Positions 17,448 through 26,637 are shown, counted from the stretch's first letter. The stretch is 64,000 nucleotides of DNA from Pontibacter pamirensis (GCF_010015475.1 NZ_SSNI01000002.1:186001-250000), one strand, 5' to 3'. Notes: generated by a model not told the origin, from the letters alone. A program made the numbers and translations.

Positions 17448-17674
17448 AACGGCTTAGTTTCAGCTAAGTGTTTGATTTAATTGTTCGCTCCTCTGGAGCT
17501 ATTGTTAAATTAATTAATTGCTGCTTTAGATTATTACTTGACTGCGTTGTTCATCCTTTTCTAATAGTCAAATAGTTTAGCCATTTAACCATTCAGGCGG
17601 CAAAGGAAACAACTGCTTTCCAGCCTAAAAATGATTTTTATCAGTATCGTAACAGCTTTGGTAAACAGAAAAGT

Positions 17675-18310
17675 TTACTTTACAGGCGCAGCCGGGTTAC
17701 CGAATACAGTGGCTTTCGCCGGTACATCGGCTACCACTACAGAGCCTGCACCTACACGGGCATTCTTTCCGATTTTAACGCCAGAAACCACTACAGCACC
17801 TGAACCGATAAAAGCACCTTCTTCTACTTCTACTTCAGAGTTGATAATGGCCCCGGCCCCAATCTGAGCAAAATCACTGATTTCGGCATAGGTGTCTACT
17901 ACAGCCCGCGATTGGATTACGCAATAGTTTCCGAGTTTAGCATTGTTGTTTACCACTGCACCTGCGGCAATCATGTTCCCATGCCCCAGCCACGCATACT
18001 CCGATACAGAGCTGAAGCGGTGGATGGCATTTACCGGCACTACCTTGTATTCCTCCTTCAGCATCTTGATAAGGCCTTTACGGGCAGCAGCGTCTTCTAC
18101 AGCCACAAACACATCGCACTTGTTTCCGATGAGTTTTAGAAACTCATTGTCTTCCGTGCTGCTCATCACCGACACGTTGTTCACCTCCTCCTGCTGTAGT
18201 TTCCCGCTGTCGTCGAGGAAGCAGTATACTACAACGCTGTTGCTGTTAAAGATATCTAAAGCGGCTGTACCCAATTTCTGGGCGCCTAATATGATTACTG
18301 GATTTTGCAT
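17675..18310 (-). CDS. NeuD/PglD-fold left-handed beta-helix protein, possibly inactive
   Basis: A 211-aa protein with an N-terminal Rossmann-like domain (VIILGAQKLGTAALDIF) and a C-terminal left-handed beta-helix of hexapeptide repeats, as in NeuD/PglD sugar O- or N-acetyltransferases. The final GAGSVVVADVP and FGNPA are typical acetyl-CoA-site sequences. However, histidines usual in this family are missing: GAGGHG-like is GAQKLG, the VxHxC segment reads VVDTYAE, and the following VHI is AQI. Acetyl transfer is therefore doubtful. A -7 element lies at 18332-18339. It is separated by 59 nt from the polytopic membrane gene upstream on the same strand. Confidence 0.82.
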   Translation of the reverse strand: MQNPVIILGAQKLGTAALDIFNSNSVVVYCFLDDSGKLQQEEVNNVSVMSSTEDNEFLKLIGNKCDVFVAVEDAAARKGLIKMLKEEYKVVPVNAIHRFSSVSEYAWLGHGNMIAAGAVVNNNAKLGNYCVIQSRAVVDTYAEISDFAQIGAGAIINSEVEVEEGAFIGSGAVVVSGVKIGKNARVGAGSVVVADVPAKATVFGNPAAPVK

Positions 18311-18331
18311 AGCTCCATCTTAAATAAGGCG

Positions 18332-18339
18332 CAAAGGTA
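18332..18339 (-). promoter_or_regulatory. -7 element for the NeuD-fold gene
   Basis: The minus strand reads TACCTTTG, 21 nt before the start codon. No clear TTG lies 19-20 nt further upstream, so only the -7 part is supported. Confidence 0.5.
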
Positions 18340-18369
18340 CGAATTTGTAAGAGAGTTTAAAAGTATCGG

Positions 18370-19656
18370 TTACAGCCTGAAATATGCTAACAGGCGCTGC
18401 GCAAACCTGTTCTGAAGCAGCAAGTACACCAGGAAAGGTAAAAACACGATGCGGTAGCGGCTTAGGGTGCCGAAGTTTGGCGTAGTGAGCCCTACAATCC
18501 CTCCAAGTAACAGCACGAACAGCAGGAAAAGGACATGTATCAACTCTATTCTCAAGCCAGTTCCTTTTATAAGAGAAGCCAAAACTATGACAGACAATAG
18601 CAGTAGCAGCAGGTTCTCCAACCCGAGAAGCACATATAACGGCTCCCGGGCCTCACCTATGAAAGGCCGGTAAACAGCACTTGCCATAGCCTCAGGAAAA
18701 CTATATACAATGCCTCTGATGGAGGGCTCCATGCTTTCAAGCACCATGTGCGGCCCGTGCACCGACATCTCCAGCAAGGCATAGTAGCTTCGTGTGCTGT
18801 GTTCCAGGAGGAAATCTATTGGCAAAAAATCCTGCAGCAGCACGGCCAGCAGTAGCCCACCTGCAACAGCAAACACAAAAGCGCCCACCTGTCCCGGCTG
18901 CTGCTTCAGCACGTTTACCTTCTCTGCGGCACTCTTAATCGTGATATATAAAAGCAGCAGGGGTATGATAGCGGCGCTGTAAAAAAGCTTCACTTTGATG
19001 AAGATGTACAGCATCAAAGGCAATAGGAGGAGTTGCCAGAAAGAAATGCGCTCCCCATGTGCCACGGAAAGCGCAAAGGAAATAACCCAGCACATACTCC
19101 CGAACATCAACGCATCTTTGGACAAACCCGCACTCCAGAAGGCAACAGAGGGAAAAAAAAGAAAAGCAACTGCCGCTGCCGAACGCCACTGCGGGAACAG
19201 CCGGCATAACACAGCCGTTAACCGTGCAGCACCCCAAAAGCTAAAAAGCGACAGGTAAAGCGCATTCAGGTAATAGAAGCCGGAGGTGATTAAATTGAGG
19301 ACACTCAGCAGTTTGATAAAGTAAAAAGAATTCGAGAAATCTGCGTAGGTTGTAAAAGGCAGTGTTGCCCGGAATGCATCACTTTCAAATTCATTAAAGA
19401 ACAAAAGCCTGAGGTACCCCGCTACATCCTGCCTGGCATATGCTGTGAGTATAAGAGAGGCACTATGGTAGGTTGTAGTGTCACCACCAGCGTAATAATA
19501 GGTGTATAGCAGTCCCAGCAGTACGCCGCATATCATCTTTAAACCAAGTGCGGGAAAGAAATATGGCCTCAGTGTTTTTGCCCACTCCTGCCGTTGCATC
19601 CACCACACAAGTCCTCCTATCAGCAGGAAGTTCAGCACGTAAACTAGTATACTCAC
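18370..19656 (-). CDS. Polytopic membrane protein of unknown function
   Basis: A 428-aa, very hydrophobic protein with roughly ten predicted membrane segments by eye. It starts with a helix (YVLNFLLIGGLVWWM). A polar loop containing YYAGGDTTTYHSAS follows the second helix, and FFPSVAFWSAGLSKDALMFG sits in the middle; a conserved Asp/Lys-containing loop of that kind occurs in membrane glycosyltransferase-like or polymerase-like families, but I cannot place it. Its start overlaps the DUF2851 stop by 4 bp (ATGA), indicating translational coupling. The NeuD-fold gene follows. Confidence 0.85.
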   Translation of the reverse strand: MSILVYVLNFLLIGGLVWWMQRQEWAKTLRPYFFPALGLKMICGVLLGLLYTYYYAGGDTTTYHSASLILTAYARQDVAGYLRLLFFNEFESDAFRATLPFTTYADFSNSFYFIKLLSVLNLITSGFYYLNALYLSLFSFWGAARLTAVLCRLFPQWRSAAAVAFLFFPSVAFWSAGLSKDALMFGSMCWVISFALSVAHGERISFWQLLLLPLMLYIFIKVKLFYSAAIIPLLLLYITIKSAAEKVNVLKQQPGQVGAFVFAVAGGLLLAVLLQDFLPIDFLLEHSTRSYYALLEMSVHGPHMVLESMEPSIRGIVYSFPEAMASAVYRPFIGEAREPLYVLLGLENLLLLLLSVIVLASLIKGTGLRIELIHVLFLLFVLLLGGIVGLTTPNFGTLSRYRIVFLPFLVYLLLQNRFAQRLLAYFRL

Positions 19657-20942
19657 GCGGCAGAACTGCTTTGCTTCATCACTTTATTTCCGATGGCGCA
19701 GTGCATGCAATTTACCGGCGCGCAATAACGCTTGTACAGGCTAAGTGCAGCCTGATTGTCGGCAGCTGATTTCGCCTGCCAGCCCAGGTTCTCGTAGTGG
19801 CGCGTAATTTTATTGCTTCCTTCTTTTAATCCTTCCAGCAGAGAAACTGCTTTTTCCAGGTACAGTCGGTTATCGCTGTAGTTGGCATAAGCAGCCAGTA
19901 GCGGTACAGCTACATTGATGATGAGATTTTGCACACTGCTTTTGCCCATGCTTTTCTGAAGGCCCTTGCCCGGCTTCCCTAAGAGGTAATGCGCTTGCCA
20001 GTACTCTGATACCGGTGCCTGAAACAGAACCTCATACTGCTTTACGGTATGTGCTTCTAATAATTTTGAGAAAAAGGCCTGCTGCTGTTGCAGGACTGCT
20101 GCCAGTTGGGCAAGCCGTACTGTCGGAAAATTGGCTGGGCGCATGCGCAGGAAATTCCACCGGTGGCGCGGCATAGCCTTCGGTGCTATATGATATTTAT
20201 GACTCAAGAAGCCGTACTCCTTCAGCAGTTGTGCTGCGTAGGCATCCTGAGCTTTCTCTAAAAACCCAGCCTGCCCAAACAGCAGCGCCTCCAGTTGCAG
20301 TATGCTCTGCTGGTGCCGCCGCACCACCGACAGCGGAAGTGCTTTGGCCAATTCCTCAAATGCCTGCTGATTAACCTTAAAGCCAAAGCCGCGCAGTAAT
20401 GTATGGTAAGCGGTTTGTTCCCAATCGTTACTGTAGCGCTGTAGGGTTTGCAGCACCTCATCTCCTTTTGCCTCCAGCCGTTCTACCAGCGCCCGCTCTA
20501 GCATTAGCATTTTTGTGATGTGGGGCACAGCAGGCCAGAAAGCAGCGCAGGGCACGGCATCTTTTGCCTGTAGCAGCCGCTCGTAGGTCTGCAACAGCGC
20601 CAAATCTACCCGCCCTTTCAGCGCCAACACCGGCACCAGTGTGCCATCAATCCGGTAAACAGGAACATCCGCCTCCCATACCACGTGAAGCACAACCTGG
20701 TCGTACTTCTCGTCGAGCTGATGCTGGTGGCGGTGCCAATCAGAGGACTGCAAATGTACTTCAACACTTCCTGACCACTCCACCTCCCCAATTCTCAGCA
20801 GCGCCTCTTTAAAATCAGGACCGGCATCTGTATTGTAGTAGCCAATACGCAACACCTGTAAGGGCTCTCCCTCTGTAGTTGCCAGATTTACCTTGCTGAA
20901 GTACTGGTGCTGCCAGATGTAGTGTAAAAAGTCTTCTTTCAC
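19653..20942 (-). CDS. DUF2851 family protein
   Basis: A 429-aa soluble protein matching DUF2851, a family found mainly in Bacteroidota. The N-terminus MKEDFLHYIWQHQYF and the block YYNTDAGPDFKEALLRI are family marks; WSGSVEVHLQSSDWHRHQH follows, with an Asp/Glu/His-rich set that recalls nuclease-like folds. The C-terminus has CAPVNCMHCAIG, a possible metal-binding cysteine group. The biochemical role is unknown. Translation starts at GTG 20942. It overlaps the membrane-protein gene by 4 bp and lies 53 nt after the DUF1456 gene, so the three are probably one operon. Confidence 0.88.
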   Translation of the reverse strand: MKEDFLHYIWQHQYFSKVNLATTEGEPLQVLRIGYYNTDAGPDFKEALLRIGEVEWSGSVEVHLQSSDWHRHQHQLDEKYDQVVLHVVWEADVPVYRIDGTLVPVLALKGRVDLALLQTYERLLQAKDAVPCAAFWPAVPHITKMLMLERALVERLEAKGDEVLQTLQRYSNDWEQTAYHTLLRGFGFKVNQQAFEELAKALPLSVVRRHQQSILQLEALLFGQAGFLEKAQDAYAAQLLKEYGFLSHKYHIAPKAMPRHRWNFLRMRPANFPTVRLAQLAAVLQQQQAFFSKLLEAHTVKQYEVLFQAPVSEYWQAHYLLGKPGKGLQKSMGKSSVQNLIINVAVPLLAAYANYSDNRLYLEKAVSLLEGLKEGSNKITRHYENLGWQAKSAADNQAALSLYKRYCAPVNCMHCAIGNKVMKQSSSAA

Positions 20943-20995
20943 TTGTTAGGGTTTTGAGCTGATGATTTTGCCGGTGAAACGCTTCGTGAAGTTTT

Positions 20996-21463
20996 TTAAT
21001 TCTGGCTTTCGCTGTATTTCAGCTGCATGCCGTGCAGGAAATTACGCAGGATCTGGTCCTTGCATTCGCGGTAATGGTTGTGGCCTGGGTTACGAAAAAA
21101 AGCGCTAAGCTCAGGCTTGCTCAGCCGGAATCTCGCCAGTTCAAGTATACTTAGGATATCCTCGTCCTTCAGGTTGAGGGCTATCTTTAACTTCCGTAGA
21201 ATAATGTTGTTGTTCAGCTGTTTTTCCGGCTCAGGTTGTGGTCCATCTTTTTTACCCCGCCTGTCATTTATCAGCCCGTTCAGGAAGACAGCTAAGTGCT
21301 CATCATCCAGTGCCTGACACTCCGGGTCGTCCTCTTTCTTCAACCAGTCACTGATCTGGGCCCGCGTTACCTGATACCCTGCCAAACCAAACAGCTCTAT
21401 CATTTTTGAGTCGTTGAAGTTGAAGGTATACCTGATCCGGCGGATAATATCGTTGTTGTTCAT
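20996..21463 (-). CDS. DUF1456 (YehS-like) family protein
   Basis: A 155-aa protein made of two similar halves of about 65 residues, each a helical DUF1456 unit. The first begins MNNNDIIRRIRYTFNFND and the second NNNIILRKLKIALNLKDED; each is followed by a similar VTRAQISDWLKK or LSKPELSAFFRN segment. A Lys/Pro/Glu-rich linker joins them. The fold and role are not established; E. coli YehS is the best-known member. The protein is acidic-basic mixed and cytoplasmic. It opens the likely operon with DUF2851 and the membrane protein. Confidence 0.9.
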   Translation of the reverse strand: MNNNDIIRRIRYTFNFNDSKMIELFGLAGYQVTRAQISDWLKKEDDPECQALDDEHLAVFLNGLINDRRGKKDGPQPEPEKQLNNNIILRKLKIALNLKDEDILSILELARFRLSKPELSAFFRNPGHNHYRECKDQILRNFLHGMQLKYSESQN

Positions 21464-21847
21464 CGTGGTTTTTATTCGTGCTGTTGATGAATAAATTTTT
21501 GAAAAGATTTAGTGAACATTACTTACGGTCGTGACAGTGCAGTTTATGAGCTTAAAGGCTTAAAAAAAGCAGAAGATTGAGATATTGCGTGGCAGGATGC
21601 GTTAAAATTATCTATACCATTTTGGTGATAAGAGGGCTGTTGGCAAATTCATTTAAGTCATAGCTATCGATTTGGTCAAAGAATTTAACCTTTGCCAGTA
21701 ATTTATGAGGTGCACAGACTCCATTTTTATCAATCATTACCATTTCTTCTATAATTTTTCTTGCTGCCAACTATCATGTAGCAGGGGTGATATTCCTGCT
21801 ATGCTCCCTCATCCAGTTGCTAACAGGAATAAGAAATTCTAAATTCC
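21464..21847. other. 384-nt gap with possible decayed coding fragments
   Basis: No family is recognised. The minus strand holds a 43-52 codon frame at 21612-21770. The plus strand near 21508-21627 holds a protein-like frame interrupted by TGA (NITYGRDSAVYELKGLKKAE, stop, then DIAWQDALKLSIPFW). Immediately after the pyrF stop, on the minus strand, an open stretch reads FLIPVSNWMREHSRNITPA before two stops. These look like remnants, but chance is possible. No terminator or promoter stands out. Confidence 0.4.
21612..21770 (-). pseudogene. Short protein-like frame, possible gene remnant
   Basis: ATG 21743 opens 43 codons (MVMIDKNGVCAPHKLLAKVK, then a FFDQIDSYDLNEF segment) ending at 21612. The frame stays open upstream to a TTG at 21770 and is then preceded by TAG and TGA. 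The residue composition is protein-like, but there is no family match I know of and no start signal. It could be the tail of a lost gene or an unannotated small protein. Confidence 0.25.
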
Positions 21848-22675
21848 TTACTTTACTACAAGTTCTTCCAGCAGTGCCTCCATCTCGCGTTGTACGGCGA
21901 GAGCTGCCTCTCTGGCTTTTTCTGCAAAGTCGCGGCCGGAGGAGGCGTAGATAATGCCCCGGGCGGAGTTTACGAGCAGGCCGCACTGCTGATTCATACC
22001 TAACCTGGAAATGTCCTCTAAACTTCCGCCCTGTGCTCCTACGCCCGGCACCAGCAGGAAATGGTTCGGCACCAGTTTTCTTACCCGCTGCACATACTCT
22101 GCTTGCGTTGCGCCTACCACATACATCATCTGGTCGGCGGTGGCCCAGGTGGCACTGGTACGCAGCACCTGCTCAAACAGGTATTCTTCGTTTCCGTCCT
22201 TGAGGCGCAGCATCTGGAAATCCTGGCTCCCGGCATTGGAGGTGAGGGCCAGCAGAATCACCCATTTACCTTCCTGCACCAGAAACGGCTTCACCGAATC
22301 GGCTCCCATGTAAGGTGCCACCGTTACGGAATCAAACTGCATTGTGTCGAAAAAAGCACGGGCATAAAGCTCCGAGGTGTTGCCAATGTCCCCGCGTTTG
22401 GCATCAGCAATGGTGAATATATTTCTTGGGATTACCTGCAGTGTTTTCTGTAAGCTAATCCAACCTTGTGGTCCCTGTGCCTCATAAAAAGCAATGTTTG
22501 GTTTATAGGCCACACATAAATCAGCAGTTGCCTCTATTATCTGGCGGTTAAATTCAAACACGGGGTCTTCTGTGTCCAGCAGGTGCTGCGGCAGTTTTTT
22601 GGGGTCAGTGTCGAGGCCGACGCACAGGTAAGATTTCTTCTGTAAAATCTGCTCGAAAAGCTGCTCTCTCGTCAT
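21848..22675 (-). CDS. pyrF: Orotidine 5'-phosphate decarboxylase
   Basis: A 275-aa enzyme of the longer (type 2) OMP decarboxylase family. The catalytic Asp-Lys-Asp set is in [12 protein letters not shown] near residue 95; [14 protein letters not shown] and [13 protein letters not shown] are the phosphate-binding loops near the C-terminus. It makes UMP from OMP, the last step of pyrimidine synthesis. I chose ATG 22675 ([10 protein letters not shown]); the longer frame to 22774 adds 33 residues with no family match. A minus-strand TACTTTTG at 22703-22710 is a possible -7 element. pyrD of the same pathway lies about 4 kb away on the same strand, but not in the same operon. Confidence 0.95.
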   Translation of the reverse strand: MTREQLFEQILQKKSYLCVGLDTDPKKLPQHLLDTEDPVFEFNRQIIEATADLCVAYKPNIAFYEAQGPQGWISLQKTLQVIPRNIFTIADAKRGDIGNTSELYARAFFDTMQFDSVTVAPYMGADSVKPFLVQEGKWVILLALTSNAGSQDFQMLRLKDGNEEYLFEQVLRTSATWATADQMMYVVGATQAEYVQRVRKLVPNHFLLVPGVGAQGGSLEDISRLGMNQQCGLLVNSARGIIYASSGRDFAEKAREAALAVQREMEALLEELVVK

Positions 22676-22795
22676 AGGCTTGGGATGAGGTAAAGGTTCA
22701 TACAAAAGTATGAATTTGCGGCAGGCAGTAAAATATAATTCTGCTTTCGTGCCTTTGCAACTAATTTTGCCCAAATAGGGTCATAATAGAAAGAC

Positions 22796-23194
22796 ATGCC
22801 GATGAAAACTATACCTGTTCTATTTGCCCTGATAGGATTTATCCTAATGAGTTGCTCTAAAGAGGAGCAAACTGTTTCGCCTTTGAACGCACGTCCTGCT
22901 CCGGTAGTGCAGGTGGATGCGCCGGAAACTGCCTCCTTTGGAGAAAATGTGACCGTGACCGTTTACTTTTTGGTGAATAACGGTTGTGGAGAGTTTGGCA
23001 GTTTCGAAGCCACCAGAAGCGGGAATACAATTACCGTGGAGGTTTACCCTCATTATCGGGAAGGCTTCTGCACGCAGGCTTTGGAGACCCGCGAAGTCAT
23101 TTATACCTACAAACCTGAAGAAGCAGGCACGTATACGTTTAAATTCTGGGCAGGCGAGGACCAGTTCATCACCAAGACTATTGTAATAGAATAG
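22796..23194 (+). CDS. Hypothetical lipoprotein
   Basis: A 132-aa protein with a lipoprotein signal: a hydrophobic core and the lipobox LMSC with the lipidated cysteine at C20. The mature part starts with a charged SKEEQ segment, then a Pro-rich linker, and a compact all-beta domain (VTVTVYFLVNNGCGEFGSFE, ITVEVYPHYREGFCTQ) with two cysteines that could form a disulfide. The fold looks immunoglobulin-like, but this is inference. ATG 22796 or 22802 both work. It is divergent from pyrF and followed by a strong hairpin. A TAATTTTG at 22762-22769 is a possible -7 element. Confidence 0.85.
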   Translation: MPMKTIPVLFALIGFILMSCSKEEQTVSPLNARPAPVVQVDAPETASFGENVTVTVYFLVNNGCGEFGSFEATRSGNTITVEVYPHYREGFCTQALETREVIYTYKPEEAGTYTFKFWAGEDQFITKTIVIE

Positions 23195-23294
23195 ACAAAG
23201 GCTTAATGGCAAAGCCACAACCTGTTTGCCTGAACTGCGCCCCTTTTATATAAACTTGATTTATCATTATAGCCGATAAAAATTATCAAAAGAA

Positions 23295-23325
23295 AAGCGG
23301 CTGTTCTTATCCAGAACAGCCGCTT
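23295..23325. terminator. Terminator between the lipoprotein and lolA genes
   Basis: A 13-bp perfect stem (23295-23307 with 23313-23325) and a 5-nt loop between convergent genes. Flanks are A- and T-rich, so it could act both ways. Confidence 0.88.
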
Positions 23326-23350
23326 ATATATATAGGGAAGTATAGTTACA

Positions 23351-23995
23351 TTATCTTAAATCTACCACCTGAACACCTTTATATTTCGCTTTATTGAAAA
23401 TAAAGGCATCAGAGGCAAGTGCTGGGTTCGCCTGGAAGTTCTGGATGGTATAGGTATAACGGTTGCCGTTGTTACGGAACATTTCCCAACTCTTCAGGCT
23501 CTTATCTTTCTGGTTGATGAACAGGCGCACTTTGTAAATCGGGTTCTTACGGTCTTCCGGCGCTAGCTCAATCACATCGTATGTAGCACCTTCCTTTGTC
23601 TCGGTTCCGGCATAAGAGTACTTGTAACCCTTCTTATACATGTCGAAAATCTTGCTCGGCGACATAGACTCAGCTTCTTCGTCACTTTCCATGATGGTTA
23701 CTTCGTTCGCATCCTTCAGAAAAGTCCACATTAGTTTACCATCATTGATAATTTCCTGTCCGCTCACACCCAGGCGGTACTTTTCGCCACTCACCAGAAT
23801 GTTACCGGCCATTGTTTCTTTTACTTTGGCAGATGGGTTCTCCAGTGTCTGAGCGAAGTCAGCTTTAAAAGCTTTCATCGTTCTGTATTTCTGACTCATA
23901 GAATCCAGAATCTTGCTTGCCTTAGGGTCTTGCTGTGCCTGTGCCAGGTTAACGAACAGCAGGGCAACAACTAATAGAGATAGTAATTTTTTCAT
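23351..23995 (-). CDS. lolA: LolA-like outer membrane lipoprotein carrier
   Basis: A 214-aa periplasmic protein with a clear Sec signal peptide cleaved after ANLAQA-type residues near 20 (LFVNLAQA). The mature protein matches the LolA/LolB-like half-barrel family: MKAFKADFAQTLENP, then GNILVSGEKYRLGVSG, MWTFLKDANEVTI, and PIYKVRLFINQKDKSLKSWE. In proteobacteria LolA carries lipoproteins from LolCDE to the outer membrane. Bacteroidota have LolA-like proteins but often lack LolB, so the acceptor is uncertain. It lies 23 nt after ftsK on the same strand, and may be co-transcribed with it. Confidence 0.88.
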   Translation of the reverse strand: MKKLLSLLVVALLFVNLAQAQQDPKASKILDSMSQKYRTMKAFKADFAQTLENPSAKVKETMAGNILVSGEKYRLGVSGQEIINDGKLMWTFLKDANEVTIMESDEEAESMSPSKIFDMYKKGYKYSYAGTETKEGATYDVIELAPEDRKNPIYKVRLFINQKDKSLKSWEMFRNNGNRYTYTIQNFQANPALASDAFIFNKAKYKGVQVVDLR

Positions 23996-24018
23996 TTCTT
24001 AGGTACTCGTTTAAAGTT

Positions 24019-26637
24019 CTACCCGAGTGTATTCAATAACTGTTCCAAACTGTATTCGTCCGGAATCAAAACTTCCCGGGCCTTGCTTCCCTCAAACGCT
24101 CCAACTACACCCGCAGACTCTAACTGGTCAATCAGACGGCCTGCACGATTATACCCCAGCTTCAGGCGGCGCTGCAACAGCGAGGTACTTCCCTGCTGGT
24201 GCTGCACAATAATACGGGCTGCTTCCTCAAACAACGGGTCACGGTTAGACGGGTCGAAGTCCGCTTTCTCGTTGCCGCTCTCGTCGCCCACAAATTCCGG
24301 CAGCAAGTATGCATCATCGTAACCTTGCTGGTCCCCAATGAATTCGCAGATGCGGTCTACTTCCGGCGTGTCCACAAAGGCGCACTGGATACGGATCATA
24401 TCAGAGCCGATGGAGAACAGCATATCCCCCTGTCCAATCAACTGGTCCGCTCCACCGGCATCCAAAATGGTGCGGGAGTCGATTTTGGAGGTCACCTTGA
24501 AGGAAATACGCGCTGGGAAGTTGGCTTTGATGATACCTGTAATCACGTTTACAGACGGACGCTGCGTTGCTACTACCAGGTGAATACCAATAGCTCGGGC
24601 CAGCTGCGCCAGACGCGCAATTGGCGTTTCCACCTCTTTGCCCGCTGTCATCATTAAGTCGGCCAACTCATCTATCACCAGCACGATGAACGGCATAAAG
24701 CGGTGTCCCTTTTTCGGATTCAGCTTACGCTCTACAAACTTACGGTTATACTCCTTCAGGTTACGGCATCCGGCGTCCTTCAAGAGGTCGTAGCGCATAT
24801 CCATTTCCATACAAAGCGAGTTCAGCGTGTTCACCACCTTTTTTGTGTCAGTGATAATGGCTTCTTCGCTGTCCGGCAACTTAGCCAGGAAGTGGCGCTC
24901 AATCTTATTAAAAAGGGACAATTCCACCTTCTTCGGATCGACCAATACAAACTTAAGCTGCGATGGATGGCGCTTGTATAGCAATGAAGTCAGGATAGCG
25001 TTCAAACCAACTGATTTACCCTGACCAGTAGCACCAGCCATGAGCAAGTGCGGCATCTTCGCTAAATCCGTGATGAATACTTCGTTGGTGATGGTCTTAC
25101 CAAAGGCAATCGGCAAGTCCATGTCGCTTTTCATGAACTTCTCGGTGGCCAGAATAGACTTAATGGACACCATCTCCTTCTTCGTGTTTGGCACTTCAAT
25201 ACCAATCGTGCCCTTACCCGGAATCGGAGCAATAATACGGATACCCAAAGCCGCTAAGCTAAGTGCAATATCATCCTCCAGGTTCTTGATTTTAGAGATG
25301 CGCACCCCCGCGTCCGGCACAATTTCATAGAGGGTAACTGTAGGGCCGATAGTAGCCTTGATGCTGGCAATACTGATGTTGTAATGCCCAAGTGTCTCTA
25401 CAATTTTGTCTTTATTCGCCTCCAGTTCTTCTTTGCTTACCTGTATTTTATTGATGCCGTAATCCGTCAATAAGTCGATATGTGGATATTGATAGCGGGC
25501 CAGGTCCAGGGTTGGGTCATAGTTTTCGCCTGCAACTACTTCTACCTCTTCCTCTTCAGGCGCTTCCGCAATCTGCAACTGCATTTCGTCTTCTGCTGGC
25601 TCCTCAGCAAAGCTCTCCTCCAGTTCTACCTCCTCACTCGGCTCTATGTCCAGTTCAAGGGAAGGTGCAGCGGGTTTGGCAGGTGCAGGTGGTGTTTCTT
25701 TTTTTGGCGGAATGGAATTCAGCTCCATTTCCAGCGCACGTTCTATTTCATCAGCGTCATCTTCTTCAAAAGGCACCTCCTCTTCTTCCTCCTCCATTTC
25801 CAGTGAAGCAGTTGGGTCAGCGTTGTGGTTGATGCCACGCGCATCGGTACCAAGCACATCGCCTAAAGAAGAAGCATGGTTTCTTTCCGGGGCAGCATCC
25901 GTATCCTCCGTCACTGCAGCAGACTCCGTGCTCCAACTTAAACTTGTGATGTTAAAGAAACTCACCAGGAAGAGTAGCAGCAGGAAACCCAGCAACAGCC
26001 AGGAACCCCAGCCAATGAGGCTGTTAAGCCAGATGGCTGCCTCAATGCCAATGCCACCGCCCAGAAAACCTAATTCACCGATGGCATCAGCGGCGAAAAC
26101 GATATAGCCCAGCATCAGGCTGGTCCACAACATAGAGAAACTGCAGAGCCCCAGCACATAGGTCATGGAGATGTTCACACGCTTGAACACAATGCCCAGG
26201 CCTGCAAAAAAGAGAACAGGTATAAAAAAGAAGGCACCAAGTCCTACCCAGTCATATATAAAAATGTGCGACAGCCAGGCTCCAAACAAACCGAGCCAGT
26301 TCTCCGCTTCCTGCCCCGACTCCTTTAATCCGGTGCCATTGACGGTTTCCACCACGCTCTGGTCAGCATTACCCGTGAAGAGGTAAGAAACAAAAGCAAT
26401 CGTCAGGAATAAGGAAAGCAGCAGAAAAGTAAAGCCAACGGCCAGCTTTAAGCGTGGGTCATGCAGAAACCCAATCCTGAAACTGGGCATCGTAGGCAGT
26501 TTGAAAGACCAGTTCCGCTTCTCTTTCTTCGACTTTGCTCCTTTCGGCACATTTGCTCCGCGTGGCTCGTTCTTACCCCGCACCTCATTCTTCCGCGCTG
26601 CTTGCAGCGTATCTTCTCTGTAAGTGTTCTTCGCCAT
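24019..26637 (-). CDS. ftsK: DNA translocase FtsK
   Basis: An 872-aa septal DNA pump. The basic N-terminus is followed by four membrane helices (about residues 65-235), then an acidic Glu/Pro/Ala-rich linker (about 265-375), then the motor. Walker A is GATGQGKSVGLN at about 535 and Walker B is VLVIDELADLMM near 652. A winged-helix gamma domain (RRLKLGYNRAGRLIDQLE) covers about 816-842 and reads KOPS-like sites. It clears chromosome DNA from the septum and activates Xer recombination at dif. xerD lies about 1.3 kb upstream on the same strand, beyond pyrD. Length is normal for Bacteroidota. Confidence 0.97.
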   Translation of the reverse strand: MAKNTYREDTLQAARKNEVRGKNEPRGANVPKGAKSKKEKRNWSFKLPTMPSFRIGFLHDPRLKLAVGFTFLLLSLFLTIAFVSYLFTGNADQSVVETVNGTGLKESGQEAENWLGLFGAWLSHIFIYDWVGLGAFFFIPVLFFAGLGIVFKRVNISMTYVLGLCSFSMLWTSLMLGYIVFAADAIGELGFLGGGIGIEAAIWLNSLIGWGSWLLLGFLLLLFLVSFFNITSLSWSTESAAVTEDTDAAPERNHASSLGDVLGTDARGINHNADPTASLEMEEEEEEVPFEEDDADEIERALEMELNSIPPKKETPPAPAKPAAPSLELDIEPSEEVELEESFAEEPAEDEMQLQIAEAPEEEEVEVVAGENYDPTLDLARYQYPHIDLLTDYGINKIQVSKEELEANKDKIVETLGHYNISIASIKATIGPTVTLYEIVPDAGVRISKIKNLEDDIALSLAALGIRIIAPIPGKGTIGIEVPNTKKEMVSIKSILATEKFMKSDMDLPIAFGKTITNEVFITDLAKMPHLLMAGATGQGKSVGLNAILTSLLYKRHPSQLKFVLVDPKKVELSLFNKIERHFLAKLPDSEEAIITDTKKVVNTLNSLCMEMDMRYDLLKDAGCRNLKEYNRKFVERKLNPKKGHRFMPFIVLVIDELADLMMTAGKEVETPIARLAQLARAIGIHLVVATQRPSVNVITGIIKANFPARISFKVTSKIDSRTILDAGGADQLIGQGDMLFSIGSDMIRIQCAFVDTPEVDRICEFIGDQQGYDDAYLLPEFVGDESGNEKADFDPSNRDPLFEEAARIIVQHQQGSTSLLQRRLKLGYNRAGRLIDQLESAGVVGAFEGSKAREVLIPDEYSLEQLLNTLG

